IMG/VR virus record: IMGVR_UViG_3300033148_009064
Coordinates: 1-29,867 of that record
Reading direction: 5' to 3' (one strand)
From: a virus
DNA length: 29,867 nucleotides
In this document: piece by piece, positions 1 through 6,120 of the stretch
Layout: each line of letters begins with the position of its first letter
How positions within the stretch are numbered: position 1 is the first letter of the stretch
Made by a program: the position numbers and the translations under genes
Notes under the pieces: model-generated
Told to the model about the DNA's origin: nothing
What the model saw: only the letters and a program-made list of their open reading frames with translations
Databases searched by the model: none

Positions 1-2
1 AT

Positions 3-113
3 AGAGACATATCGGGGTGTGATTGGTCTGTTTATTGCCAAAACAATAATTGTGATGGTCGAGCTGTGGGGAATGTCGAAAACTTGGAAGAATTAAAAAA
101 GTGGTTTAGATAA
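3..113 (+). CDS. C-terminal end of a small Lar-like zinc-ribbon protein (partial)
   Basis: The frame is open from the window edge and ends in TAA at 111-113. The 36 visible residues contain W-x2-YC-x3-NC followed by an acidic stretch and end in LKKWFR. This is the layout of the second half of small Lar-type restriction-alleviation proteins: a second Cys pair, then an amphipathic helix ending near WNRR. The stop codon lies inside the ATAAC that opens the first structured intergenic element, so gene and element look like one unit. The start and first Cys pair are outside the window. Membership of the Lar family is inferred from the pattern alone. Confidence 0.5.
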   Translation, partial: RDISGCDWSVYCQNNNCDGRAVGNVENLEELKKWFR

Positions 114-167
114 CAGCCCCGTGGTTTGCCGAGGAACGAGGTCACAACCAACGGCAACGGTTATGAC
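110..167. repeat. attC-like structured intergenic element 1
   Basis: The outer arms are ATAAC (110-114) and GTTAT (160-164), which are complementary. The inner arms are CCGTGGTT and AACCAACGG, which pair fully if one A is left unpaired. The centre carries GAGGAACGAGG, also seen in element 2. Two nested complementary arm pairs with an extrahelical base are the architecture of integron attC sites (R''-L''-loop-L'-R'). It begins on the stop codon of the preceding gene. In canonical attC sites the extra base lies in the 5' inner arm; here it lies in the 3' arm. Confidence 0.6.
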
Positions 168-188
168 TAAACATTAAAAGGAGCTAAG

Positions 189-425
189 ATGTCAAATAAA
201 AAAGACGAGAAAAATAGCAAGAGCTATGGTGTTGAATTGTTACATTGTCCGTTTTGTGATGATTCGTGTGGTGTTGAGCTACTTAACCCCGAAGAAACAA
301 ATGGACACCACTGGTGGGTTTGTTGTAGCGGTTGTGCTTGTAAAAAAGATGGGCATACTAAAGAGCAAGCAGTAAATACTTGGAATCGCAGAGATGGTGA
401 ATTATTAATCAAACAGGATTTCTAA
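189..425 (+). CDS. Lar-like restriction alleviation / zinc-ribbon protein
   Basis: A 78-aa protein with CPFC at residues 20-23, a second Cys cluster (C45, C46, C49, C51) and the C-terminal signature AVNTWNRR (61-68). This order matches the small phage and prophage Lar family; Lar of the Rac prophage modulates type I restriction of unmodified DNA. The RBS AAAAGGAG (176-183) sits 5 bases upstream of the ATG. It is flanked by structured elements 1 (110-167) and 2 (432-495), so it forms a discrete one-gene cassette. The family assignment is fairly firm from the Cys/WNRR pattern. The anti-restriction role here is inferred, since many Lar-like proteins are untested. Confidence 0.75.
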   Translation: MSNKKDEKNSKSYGVELLHCPFCDDSCGVELLNPEETNGHHWWVCCSGCACKKDGHTKEQAVNTWNRRDGELLIKQDF

Positions 426-431
426 GCACAT

Positions 432-495
432 ATAACAGCCTAAGTGGTATGCAACGAGGAACGAGGCAGTCATTACCAACTGCCTCGGTTATGGC
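432..495. repeat. attC-like structured intergenic element 2
   Basis: ATAAC (432-436) and GTTAT (488-492) form the outer arms. AAGTGGTA pairs with TACCAACT if one A is bulged out, exactly as in element 1. The central GAGGAACGAGG is shared with element 1. It starts seven bases after the stop codon of the Lar-like gene and ends just before the RBS of the next gene. Confidence 0.6.
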
Positions 496-512
496 AAACT
501 AGGGAGAATGCG

Positions 513-713
513 ATGGGGCTAGCAAAAATATTTAGAAAAACAAATAGGTACTCACACGGGCTTGTGAATCAAAGGTGGAAAGCAAGAATGAATTTGCGGA
601 ATGGCACCATTGAGTATTTTAGTAGTGAGAAGTGGTTTAAATTACCGTATCGTTTCAGATACTTGTATGTTGAAAACAAAGAAAAGGGAGGAAGATGTGA
701 CAGCAACAGTTGA
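513..713 (+). CDS. small basic hypothetical protein
   Basis: A 66-aa basic protein of no recognised family, rich in Lys, Arg and aromatic residues, with no Cys pair until the last few residues. The ATG at 513 is chosen because AGGGAG (501-506) precedes it by 6 bases; upstream codons in the frame run back through structured element 2 and are unlikely to be translated. It overlaps the next gene by 17 bases, suggesting translational coupling. Both genes lie between elements 2 and 3, so they would make a two-gene cassette. Confidence 0.5.
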   Translation: MGLAKIFRKTNRYSHGLVNQRWKARMNLRNGTIEYFSSEKWFKLPYRFRYLYVENKEKGGRCDSNS

Positions 714-909
714 GAAATTGCTTTACAACGAGTGGTGTAAACCTAATATGTACACAGAAGGCGATAATCGTAAACCATACAGTGGCTATGTCGCTCAAAA
801 AATGAATTGTGGATGGCTAATTCTTTGCGAGGTTTGGCAAGATATGAATACTGGCGAGATTATGAGAAGACCAATTAAAGAAATAACAATATCAGAAATT
901 GAACTTTAG
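697..909 (+). CDS. small hypothetical protein
   Basis: A 70-aa product with a GTG start at 697, preceded by GGGAGG (686-691). A longer reading from 601 would overlap the upstream gene almost completely and has no RBS. The product begins VTATVEKLL and has an aromatic-rich middle and two Cys (NCGWLILC), then a charged C-terminus; no family is recognised. The TAG stop at 907-909 directly abuts the ATAAC of structured element 3, the same gene-element junction seen at the other cassettes. Confidence 0.55.
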   Translation: MTATVEKLLYNEWCKPNMYTEGDNRKPYSGYVAQKMNCGWLILCEVWQDMNTGEIMRRPIKEITISEIEL

Positions 910-977
910 ATAACAACTACGTGGTTTGTCGTAGTGAGGAACGAACGTAGATCATAACCAACGTAAACGGTTATAAC
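910..977. repeat. attC-like structured intergenic element 3
   Basis: Outer arms are ATAAC (910-914) and GTTAT (970-974). Inner arms ACGTGGTT and AACCAACGT pair with one A bulged. An alternative local hairpin ACTACG/CGTAGT can form in the 5' half. The centre has GAGGAACGAACG, close to elements 1 and 2. The 3' end runs into a 25-bp stretch (968-992) that recurs exactly at 7044-7068. Confidence 0.6.
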
Positions 978-996
978 CTTTTCAGAAAGAACGAGA

Positions 997-1578
997 ATGA
1001 AATTAGACTGGCATCCAGATAGTGAAAAGATTCAAAGTAGTGATGGATACAAAGCGGGATTTAAGACGGGTAGAAACTGGAAGCATAATTATGTTCCGGG
1101 TGGTCCATCTGTTTCTCACGATGACGAAGCATCAAAGGAAAACAAGCGGGTTTGGCTTATTGGGTTTCACGAAGGGTTGAACAAAAACAGATACAAGAAC
1201 ACTCCAGATGTAAAAGAGCTTCTTGATAAGTTGAGCGGTGTTATAAAAAATGAAAAGTCAATCTGTTCTGTGTGCGGTCATCAATGGATAACAGGTAACA
1301 CAGGAACTCATAGTTGTACAGACACATTGTTGAAAACTATCAAAGAACAACAACTACGCATTAAAGACCTTGAAGAGCGTGGAAGTATTCGTTTTATACT
1401 TGATGGAGAGCATAAAACACAGCGATACAGTTTTGACCACATACTTGAATTTGATGAAGAGTATGTTATTCAAAATGAAGAAGAGTGTGATTGTGATTTA
1501 AACGAATCTGTCAATCATTGTGAAGGCGATTGTAATAAATTTGAAAACAGTAAAATTACTGGATATGAGTTAGTGTAA
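997..1578 (+). CDS. hypothetical Cys-rich protein with RMF-like N-terminus
   Basis: A 193-aa protein. Residues 17-65 show GYKAGFKTG ... WLIGFHEG, a Gly-spaced pattern that resembles ribosome modulation factor-type sequences; this is only a resemblance. A middle CSVCGHQW motif looks like half a zinc ribbon. The C-terminal third is acidic with several Cys (CDCDL ... HCEGDCNKFE). The motif CNKFE also occurs in the gene at 7073, which shares the same 25-bp leader, suggesting common cassette ancestry. The ATG is preceded by a weak purine stretch (AGAACGAGA). Function unknown. Confidence 0.65.
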   Translation: MKLDWHPDSEKIQSSDGYKAGFKTGRNWKHNYVPGGPSVSHDDEASKENKRVWLIGFHEGLNKNRYKNTPDVKELLDKLSGVIKNEKSICSVCGHQWITGNTGTHSCTDTLLKTIKEQQLRIKDLEERGSIRFILDGEHKTQRYSFDHILEFDEEYVIQNEEECDCDLNESVNHCEGDCNKFENSKITGYELV

Positions 1579-1595
1579 AAAATGCACCATCTCAT

Positions 1596-1646
1596 ATAAC
1601 AGGGCGCGTGGTGGGCGCTACGCGTCATCACCAACGCTGCTGTTAT
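1596..1646. repeat. attC-like structured intergenic element 4
   Basis: The outer arms extend to 7 bp (ATAACAG and CTGTTAT). Inner arms GCGTGGTG and CACCAACGC pair with one A bulged, as in elements 1-3. A further local hairpin GGCGCGT/ACGCGTC (one G-U pair) can form in the centre. This is the most compact copy. Its 3' arm is also the left arm of a separate 15-bp inverted repeat. Confidence 0.6.
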
Positions 1647-1688
1647 TATAGGACCTACAAAAAAAGGTACTCTATAATAACAGCAGTG
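1635..1688. repeat. long inverted repeat / stem-loop
   Basis: A perfect 15-bp inverted repeat (1637-1651 with 1672-1686), extended outward by a G-U and a C-G pair and inward by ACC/GGT around an A-rich loop. The arms contain GTTATTATAG and its complement. It lies 43 bases upstream of the start of the 50-aa gene at 1731. It could be a transcript-stabilising or terminating hairpin (no T-tract follows) or an inverted partial copy of the element 4 3' arm. Confidence 0.7.
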
Positions 1689-1730
1689 TCAACCTATTTT
1701 CTTTCAACTGCACAAAAAGAGGTGAAAACT

Positions 1731-1883
1731 ATGAGTAAATGTAAGAAATGTGGATATGAACACCACTCATCCGAACAGGATTACACTGCATTGAGCAATG
1801 AGGTTAATAATGGTATTTGTGATTGTTGTAGAATATTGAATAATTACAAAGAGTCATATACTATATTGCAAACCGAAAGTTAA
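1731..1883 (+). CDS. small Cys-rich zinc-binding-like protein
   Basis: A 50-aa protein starting MSKCKKCGYEHH, with CKKC at residues 4-7 and ICDCC at about 32, giving two Cys pairs that could hold one zinc. The ATG at 1731 has AGAGGTG (1718-1724) at good distance; the frame reads on upstream through the inverted repeat, but that part is not protein-like. A membrane-protein gene follows 12 bases later. No named family is recognised. Confidence 0.6.
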   Translation: MSKCKKCGYEHHSSEQDYTALSNEVNNGICDCCRILNNYKESYTILQTES

Positions 1884-1895
1884 AAGGGGAGATCG

Positions 1896-2069
1896 ATGTT
1901 TGTTTTGTTTTTGTTGTTGATACTTGTTGCGGTGATCCTGTTGATCGTCAATTATTTGATGAGTAAAAAATCATTTGAAAATATAACTGAACTTTTAAAG
2001 ATCGAACATCATTGGAAAGTGCATGGTAATTGTGATCGGTTTCCAGTGGTTCAAAACGAATATGGTTAG
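1896..2069 (+). CDS. small single-pass membrane protein
   Basis: A 57-aa reading frame from ATG 1896 to TAG 2067-2069, preceded by AAAAGGGGAG. Residues 2-20 are almost entirely Leu, Val, Ile and Phe (MFVLFLLLILVAVILLIV), a clear membrane segment. The remaining ~35 residues are polar and charged and contain HHWKVHGNC. It is the last + strand gene before the strong bidirectional terminator at 2103. Small phage membrane proteins of this size can be superinfection or lysis accessory factors, but nothing in the sequence decides the role. Confidence 0.55.
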   Translation: MFVLFLLLILVAVILLIVNYLMSKKSFENITELLKIEHHWKVHGNCDRFPVVQNEYG

Positions 2070-2102
2070 TTTTGAATTAATGTTTCATCGCTCTTAACGT
2101 TA

Positions 2103-2134
2103 AAAAAGGAGACCAGGGGTGTGGTCTCCTTTTT
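2103..2134. terminator. bidirectional rho-independent terminator
   Basis: A perfect 13-bp stem (AAAAAGGAGACCA and its complement at 2122-2134) with a 6-base loop. The A-run on one side and T-run on the other make it work in both directions. It sits exactly between the converging + strand small genes and the - strand block. Confidence 0.9.
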
Positions 2135-2135
2135 G

Positions 2136-2303
2136 TTATATCCCTTCATCAATGATAGTTTTTTCAAGATCTCGTTGAATATCAATCAACGCCTGTTTAT
2201 ATCCTGAATACCATTCACTATTTAGTTTTTCGAGTTCATCAGTTGGTTCCAGGTGGTACAAGTTTGTAATATCTTCTTTTAGTTTTTCAACGCCTTTTTT
2301 CAT
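2136..2303 (-). CDS. small hypothetical protein
   Basis: A 55-aa minus-strand frame, start at 2303, stop at 2136-2138 beside the terminator. It begins MKKGVEKLKEDITNLYHLEP and is strongly helical and charged, with no Cys. An AAGGAG motif lies 6 bases upstream of the ATG on the minus strand. It is the last gene of the leftward block. No family is recognised, but the RBS and position make it a credible gene. Confidence 0.6.
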   Translation of the reverse strand: MKKGVEKLKEDITNLYHLEPTDELEKLNSEWYSGYKQALIDIQRDLEKTIIDEGI

Positions 2304-2312
2304 TTGATCTCC

Positions 2313-2759
2313 TTAATCAATGATACACCACTCTTTGAGAAGTTCCGCTTCTCTTTCGCACTCTGCAATCATTAGTGGAACAACAAATTGTCTTTTGAGA
2401 TAATGCCGGATATCTGTTTTTGGTACTTTCCATTGAGACAGTTTCCAATCACCGCGCGTTCTCATTCGTTTCCAAACCCATTCACCTTCAGGGATATCTT
2501 GAACATCGAACCGGATGATGTTTATGTGAACTTGTGGAACTACTGTTTCGATATGGAATCCACTGAGAAATGTGAAGTGATCATTTGCAACACAGATCAA
2601 CCGCTCTTGTTTTTCAGACCAATCATCCACCATAGGAATTGATACGTCGCATTCCCATCCACGAAATGAACGGTAATTCTGATTAATGAACTCGGTGTTC
2701 AGCATTCCGTTTTCAAACATATTTTCGATTTTACATATTGCGTTGTATTTTTTAGTCAT
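2313..2759 (-). CDS. hypothetical protein
   Basis: A 148-aa protein, start at 2759, whose ATG directly follows the stop codon of the gene upstream (zero spacing), indicating translational coupling. The sequence is mixed alpha/beta with a Trp-rich middle (GEWVWKRMRTRGDWKLSQWKVP) and ends CEREAELLKEWCIID. No catalytic motif or known domain is recognised. It belongs to the seven-gene leftward transcription unit. Confidence 0.65.
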   Translation of the reverse strand: MTKKYNAICKIENMFENGMLNTEFINQNYRSFRGWECDVSIPMVDDWSEKQERLICVANDHFTFLSGFHIETVVPQVHINIIRFDVQDIPEGEWVWKRMRTRGDWKLSQWKVPKTDIRHYLKRQFVVPLMIAECEREAELLKEWCIID

Positions 2760-3149
2760 TTAAAGAGTCCCTGCTTTCTTTGCCCAGTATAGTGTTTCTC
2801 TCTTTTGATTTTGTACATCAGTTTTGAGTTGTTCGATTTCCTTTTCAAGATCTGCAACTTTATTCAATCTATTTGATATCCATTCCGCATTTTCTGGAGT
2901 AGGGCAGTAGCAAATAGCATTTTCGGTTGGAAATGGTCTCACTAGGTGACTTTCTGACTCGTTAGCTCTCTCTTTTTGCTCTTCAGTCCATCTTTGATAT
3001 TGTGGTTGATCAACAAAGTACCCTTGGCTCCAAGTTGTTACATTTTTAAGTTTTATGGTATAAACTGCTCTCCCTTGTAACTTTGTAGTAAGATCTCTGA
3101 TTATATCTTTGAGCTTTCTCTTTTGATTCCTGCCGAATCTTTTTGACAT
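2760..3149 (-). CDS. hypothetical protein with C-terminal coiled coil
   Basis: A 129-aa protein, start at 3149, with AAGGAG 8 bases upstream on the minus strand. The N-terminus is very basic (MSKRFGRNQKRKLKDIIRDL). The C-terminal ~40 residues (NRLNKVADLEKEIEQLKTD...) have heptad-like leucines typical of a coiled coil. The middle segment, with aromatic and Pro residues, is unfamiliar. A nucleic-acid-binding or adaptor role would fit the basic end, but this is only a guess. Confidence 0.6.
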   Translation of the reverse strand: MSKRFGRNQKRKLKDIIRDLTTKLQGRAVYTIKLKNVTTWSQGYFVDQPQYQRWTEEQKERANESESHLVRPFPTENAICYCPTPENAEWISNRLNKVADLEKEIEQLKTDVQNQKRETLYWAKKAGTL

Positions 3150-3150
3150 T

Positions 3151-3441
3151 TTATCTACTCCTTATCGTCTTTATTAAATCGTGAATACGCTTATCTTCAC
3201 ACTCTTTATTTTTACAGTCGGAAGCCGGTTTAAATCCGTGTTCACAGCCGTTGCCGATTAGCCCGCCTGTAATTTCATAAGAAGAGTCTAAACGATCTAT
3301 CAATTCAATCATAGAATTAATGTATTCGATAAAATCATTAGCCTCTTCTCTGTAGTCTCCAATAGTAAGACCGTCAAATCCGTGGCCTTTTACTACAGGA
3401 TGAGCAGTATCACCATAATGTTTTACTATAAAATTTTCCAT
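3151..3441 (-). CDS. hypothetical protein
   Basis: A 96-aa acidic protein. The start at 3441 (MENFIVKHYGD) is preferred to the longer frame beginning at 3474 because GAAGGAAG lies 7 bases upstream of it. A C-terminal segment has HGFKPASDCKNKECEDKR, a Cys/His cluster (also C at NGCEHG) that could bind metal. The RBS-start region is nearly identical to that of the neighbouring gene starting at 3795 (both read TATTGAAATG). Confidence 0.6.
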   Translation of the reverse strand: MENFIVKHYGDTAHPVVKGHGFDGLTIGDYREEANDFIEYINSMIELIDRLDSSYEITGGLIGNGCEHGFKPASDCKNKECEDKRIHDLIKTIRSR

Positions 3442-3495
3442 TTCAATACTTCCTTCTGATTCGATGTAGAACACGAGTCAATTTAATTTGTTACT

Positions 3496-3795
3496 CTATT
3501 TGTAAGACTGTGTTAATATCTCAACAGGGATACCCATACTTTCTGATATGTTTTGAACAAATCTGTTGCGGAATTCATCAAAACTTTCTGCTTCTTTTTT
3601 TCTTCTATCATACTCTGCTTGAGTCTTTGCGGGTTTGATTTTCTTTGTTGGCAGAAGTGGTTCAATACCTGCTTTCTTACACTTCAGCTTATTTGTTATA
3701 GTGAATTTCTTCTTGAGTTTTCGCGGAACTCTCTTCCCGTATCTTTGAGCCATTTGAAATCTGAATAGTTCATTCATATCTAATTGTTTTCTCAT
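3496..3795 (-). CDS. hypothetical basic protein
   Basis: A 99-aa protein rich in Lys/Arg (QRYGKRVPRKLKKKFTITNKLKCKK), followed by a helical acidic stretch and ending SMGIPVEILTQSYK. The start at 3795 has AAAGGAAATATTGAA directly upstream and avoids the overlap with the preceding gene that the longer frame (3843) would need. No named family is recognised; the basic N-terminal half suggests nucleic-acid contact. Confidence 0.55.
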   Translation of the reverse strand: MRKQLDMNELFRFQMAQRYGKRVPRKLKKKFTITNKLKCKKAGIEPLLPTKKIKPAKTQAEYDRRKKEAESFDEFRNRFVQNISESMGIPVEILTQSYK

Positions 3796-3827
3796 TTCAA
3801 TATTTCCTTTTTGGTAATTATCAACTT

Positions 3828-4226
3828 CTACTTCGAACCGCAACTCTTAGCAAACGCCTTAAAATAATCAGATTCAATCGCTCTTCCTTCAATTTCAGCG
3901 GCAACAGCGGCGTTTGTCATTTCTCGTTGAGTGTGAAATTCGGTGTCGATTCTTCCCTTGAAAATAGGATCGTCGATCACTCTGAAATCGACACAGTTGA
4001 TTGCGGTGATAGTGTAGAGATTTTCAGAAACAAATCCCCCCTGAATCATCGATGTAGCATCGATAAACCCTTTGCAGCTTCTTTGTGATGAACAAAACGA
4101 ACAGCTTCGGATACAGCTTCTGCTTGACTCCTCAATAAGCCTGGTTATGACTCCGGAGAGCTCTTTTTTGGGATCTCCTCCCAATTGTTCAATCTTCTTG
4201 ATCATTGTCATCAATTCAGTGTACAT
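3828..4226 (-). CDS. hypothetical protein with Cys cluster
   Basis: A 132-aa protein whose ATG at 4226 overlaps the stop of the upstream gene by one base (TAATG). After a ~35-residue helical region there is a Cys cluster at residues 38, 42, 45 and 51 (C-x3-C-x2-C-x5-C), enough for a zinc or Fe-S site. The rest is mixed alpha/beta with AAVAAEIEGRAIE near the end. The C-x3-C-x2-C spacing equals the radical-SAM motif, but the protein is far too short for that fold. Function unknown. Confidence 0.6.
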   Translation of the reverse strand: MYTELMTMIKKIEQLGGDPKKELSGVITRLIEESSRSCIRSCSFCSSQRSCKGFIDATSMIQGGFVSENLYTITAINCVDFRVIDDPIFKGRIDTEFHTQREMTNAAVAAEIEGRAIESDYFKAFAKSCGSK

Positions 4227-4627
4227 TATCGCACCTCACTATATGTTGTCTGGTTTCCTGTTCCGTGCTGTAAATTTGAACTGGTATGTCCTTTACCGCA
4301 CCATCCGTTGCAATCGCCGTTTTCATCTGTTTCCGGTTCAGGTGAACAGGTACAGGTGATCCCCTTTTTTTCTTGCATTGTTGTTGGTTCGAAATTGCAG
4401 GAACCGCACGTTTTGATAGCTTGTTTCTTTGGTTTCTCCTCGAACCCTGTTGTGGTTATTTCGATCTGTTCCCGTGGAACAATCTGTTTTACTCCGTTTT
4501 CATCAACAATAGTGAACGTTCCCGCGTTGATATGTTGTGCTTCAATGCGATATTCCCCTTGTATCACAATCATACCAACGCGCGTTTTTCGATTGAACTT
4601 GATTTTGTTAAACGTATTTTTATTCAT
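4226..4627 (-). CDS. hypothetical Cys-rich protein
   Basis: A 133-aa protein, first gene of the leftward block, with a strong AGGAGG RBS four bases before the ATG at 4627. Residues ~17-65 look like a small beta-barrel (VGMIVIQGEYRIEAQHIN ... VPREQIEI). The C-terminal half has KTCGSCNF ... TCTCSPEP ... CNGWCGKG, a set of Cys pairs ending in the C-x3-C/Trp pattern seen in small phage zinc-binding proteins. No family name can be given with confidence. Confidence 0.65.
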   Translation of the reverse strand: MNKNTFNKIKFNRKTRVGMIVIQGEYRIEAQHINAGTFTIVDENGVKQIVPREQIEITTTGFEEKPKKQAIKTCGSCNFEPTTMQEKKGITCTCSPEPETDENGDCNGWCGKGHTSSNLQHGTGNQTTYSEVR

Positions 4628-4646
4628 AAAACCTCCTGTTGATAAT

Positions 4647-4676
4647 AATATACAAGAAAACAGATAATTAATGCAA
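4647..4676 (-). promoter_or_regulatory. sigma70-type promoter for the leftward block
   Basis: On the minus strand, TTGCAT (4676-4671) and TATATT (4652-4647) are separated by 18 bases. It lies 20 bases upstream of the start of the first leftward gene (4627), in the only divergent gap of this part of the window. Confidence 0.5.
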
Positions 4677-4693
4677 CTTTTATTATGAAACAG

Positions 4694-4703
4694 TGTATAT
4701 TAC
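4694..4703 (+). promoter_or_regulatory. possible rightward -10 region
   Basis: TGTATATTAC (4694-4703) contains a good -10 hexamer (TATATT), about 45 bases upstream of the 4745 start. No convincing -35 is visible. The same ten bases recur at 27493-27502 upstream of another small gene. Confidence 0.3.
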
Positions 4704-4744
4704 TAGTAACGAAATTGTTGTTGTTTAGCTTTTTGGAGAATAAA

Positions 4745-4933
4745 ATGAATCAAAAGAAAAAGATTAAGCGTGAATGTATTAGTTGTGATGATGGTGTTCG
4801 TGTTGAAACTGATCAGGTTCGAAGACCTGCGTATTTTTCATCATCAGTAGCAAAGTCAACATTGTTGGTGAAATTTTGTTGTTCAACCTGTGGTCACGTT
4901 TCGGCAATGCCAAAATCAATGGCGTTAAATTAA
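4745..4933 (+). CDS. small zinc-ribbon-like protein
   Basis: A 62-aa protein, MNQKKKIKRECISCDDG..., with CISC and CCSTCG forming two Cys pairs about 32 residues apart, the layout of a zinc ribbon. The start at 4745 is chosen because TTTGGAGAA (GGAG 4735-4738) precedes it; the longer frame from 4685 would begin inside the promoter region. First gene of the second rightward set. Specific function unknown. Confidence 0.6.
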   Translation: MNQKKKIKRECISCDDGVRVETDQVRRPAYFSSSVAKSTLLVKFCCSTCGHVSAMPKSMALN

Positions 4934-4943
4934 GGAGTCATTT

Positions 4944-5243
4944 ATGGCCTGTGGTAAGCAAGATATGAGCAGTAGTTTAGAGATGGTTGATCATTTCAAA
5001 GAGTCTGAAATTGAATTTATTCCTGTTCCGGTTCAATCATCGGCGCATCGATTGTTTTTGCTTGATCAAGTTTCTGAAGCAACTGCTCAGATTGAAAATG
5101 GAACCTTTGTTGTTTCTGAATCTGATACTAGTGAAAGATGTAAATGTTGTGAATCTGAAAAATCAATTCGCGTGAGAAATTATGATATTCAAGGGTTTGT
5201 GTTTTGTCCCTATTGTGGCAGAAAATTAACGAGGAGTGAATAG
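4944..5243 (+). CDS. small zinc-ribbon protein
   Basis: A 99-aa protein. The N-terminal ~60 residues are acidic and unremarkable. The C-terminal part has RCKCCESEKSIRV ... FVFCPYCGRKL, a CxxC ... CPYCGRKL zinc ribbon of the kind common in small phage accessory proteins. AAGGAG lies 7 bases before the ATG. Its stop precedes the lipoprotein ATG by one base. Role not known; a nucleic-acid or protein contact through the ribbon is an inference from fold class. Confidence 0.65.
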   Translation: MACGKQDMSSSLEMVDHFKESEIEFIPVPVQSSAHRLFLLDQVSEATAQIENGTFVVSESDTSERCKCCESEKSIRVRNYDIQGFVFCPYCGRKLTRSE

Positions 5244-5244
5244 T

Positions 5245-5535
5245 ATGAAAAGTGTAACGGTGTTGGCTTTTGTTGCTTTTGTTTTAGTTTCCTGTTCTCC
5301 GGTCGTTACTGGAACGGTGATGGGAAAATATGAACGTGAACCTCATATTGAACGATGGGTTGGGGTTTCGTACTCCGGAGGTGTTGGAGGCGCTCAGTAT
5401 AACGAACAGTATATTCGCCGCCGATGGTATCTGGAAATTGAACAGGTTGTTGATGGTGTAAAATCGTATAAGCAGGTTGAAGTTGATTCATTAACATTTG
5501 AAAAAGCCGGTCGTGGTGATTTTGGGGAGTATTAA
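5245..5535 (+). CDS. phage-encoded small lipoprotein
   Basis: A 96-aa protein with a textbook lipoprotein signal: MK, a hydrophobic core and the lipobox LVSC with the acylated Cys at residue 17. The mature part starts SPVVTGTVMGKYE and contains a Tyr/Gly-rich stretch and RRRWYLEIEQVVDGVKSY. Similar small V-x-GK-Y lipoproteins occur in phages and prophages. The start at 5245 is favoured by GGAG at proper spacing over the in-frame ATG at 5236. Membrane location is well supported; a superinfection-exclusion role would fit but is speculative. Confidence 0.7.
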   Translation: MKSVTVLAFVAFVLVSCSPVVTGTVMGKYEREPHIERWVGVSYSGGVGGAQYNEQYIRRRWYLEIEQVVDGVKSYKQVEVDSLTFEKAGRGDFGEY

Positions 5536-5536
5536 A

Positions 5537-5710
5537 GTGTTGTTAAAAAACGCCCAAAAAAAGTTCAATGAATTATTTGATGCTTGTGAAAAAACAGAAC
5601 ATAATATTGTTAACCCGCAAGGTAAAATTTACACAGCTTTTTGTAGTAAGTGTGGTTGTGAAATTGCATTAGATGATGATTGTCGAGCAGTTAGGGAAGT
5701 GTACAGATAA
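5537..5710 (+). CDS. small Cys-rich protein, cassette-associated
   Basis: A 57-aa product starting with GTG at 5537, eight bases after GGGGAG (5524-5529). The alternative longer frame from 5498 would overlap the lipoprotein gene. It contains FCSKCGCEIALDDDC, a CxxCxC plus C metal-site-like cluster, after a helical N-terminus. The TAA stop (5708-5710) lies inside the ATAAC that opens structured element 5, the same gene-to-element arrangement as in the first 1.6 kb. Confidence 0.55.
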   Translation: MLLKNAQKKFNELFDACEKTEHNIVNPQGKIYTAFCSKCGCEIALDDDCRAVREVYR

Positions 5711-5764
5711 CGCCTGCGTCGTTTGCGACGACGTAGGAGGAAGTCAAATGAACGCGCTGGTTAT
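5707..5764. repeat. attC-like structured intergenic element 5
   Basis: Outer arms ATAAC (5707-5711) and GTTAT (5760-5764). GCGTCGTTTG can pair with CAAATGAACGC with one A bulged and one G-U pair. The 5' half also folds alone into a 10-bp hairpin (5713-5737, one G-U). GGAGG plus ATG (5748) inside the element could encode a 9-residue peptide, MNALVMISA. Confidence 0.55.
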
Positions 5765-5790
5765 GATCAGTGCTTGAAAGCGAGAGTAGT

Positions 5791-6120
5791 ATGGGTAGAA
5801 AATGTACACAGTGTTTGGGTGGTGGCGAAGTAACAGATTGGGCTGACTATAGCGTGAAATACACCTGCCCCACTTGTAACGGCAAAGGTAGTCTGCCACA
5901 AGTAACCGTTCATAAAAGTGAAGAAGTTAAAGAAATGGGCATTGAGGAGGTAAAGAAACTTATAATGTCAAGGGTTGAGGGGCTACTCTATGGGACTAGG
6001 TTTGGTCAGTTTCGCGCAAAGGGTAGTGGTGACAACATAGAAATAACAATTGACAAGCTAAAAGATGACAGTCAGGTAACTATAAACGAATCAGCAACTT
6101 TTACTATCAAATTCTTATAA
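5791..6120 (+). CDS. DnaJ-type zinc-finger-like small protein
   Basis: A 109-aa protein beginning MGRKCTQCLGGGEVTD and continuing YTCPTCNGKGSL: two CxxCxGxG motifs, the unit of the DnaJ central zinc-finger domain (DnaJ has four). There is no J domain. The remainder is a charged alpha/beta tail (EEVKEMGIEEVKKLIMSR ... NIEITIDKLKDD). The ATG at 5791 is preferred to the GTG at 5770, which lies just at the end of element 5. The stop TAA (6118-6120) sits inside the ATAAC of element 6, so this gene is bounded by an element on each side. Confidence 0.65.
   Translation: MGRKCTQCLGGGEVTDWADYSVKYTCPTCNGKGSLPQVTVHKSEEVKEMGIEEVKKLIMSRVEGLLYGTRFGQFRAKGSGDNIEITIDKLKDDSQVTINESATFTIKFL

Noticed and set aside
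3828-4226. Radical-SAM-like C-x3-C-x2-C spacing in the 132-aa protein
   Set aside because: The protein is much too short for the fold and the rest shows no supporting motif; a simple metal-binding cluster is more likely.
5498-5536. N-terminal extension MKKPVVVILGSI of the 57-aa cassette gene
   Set aside because: It overlaps the lipoprotein gene by 38 bases without an SD, whereas GTG 5537 follows GGGGAG.
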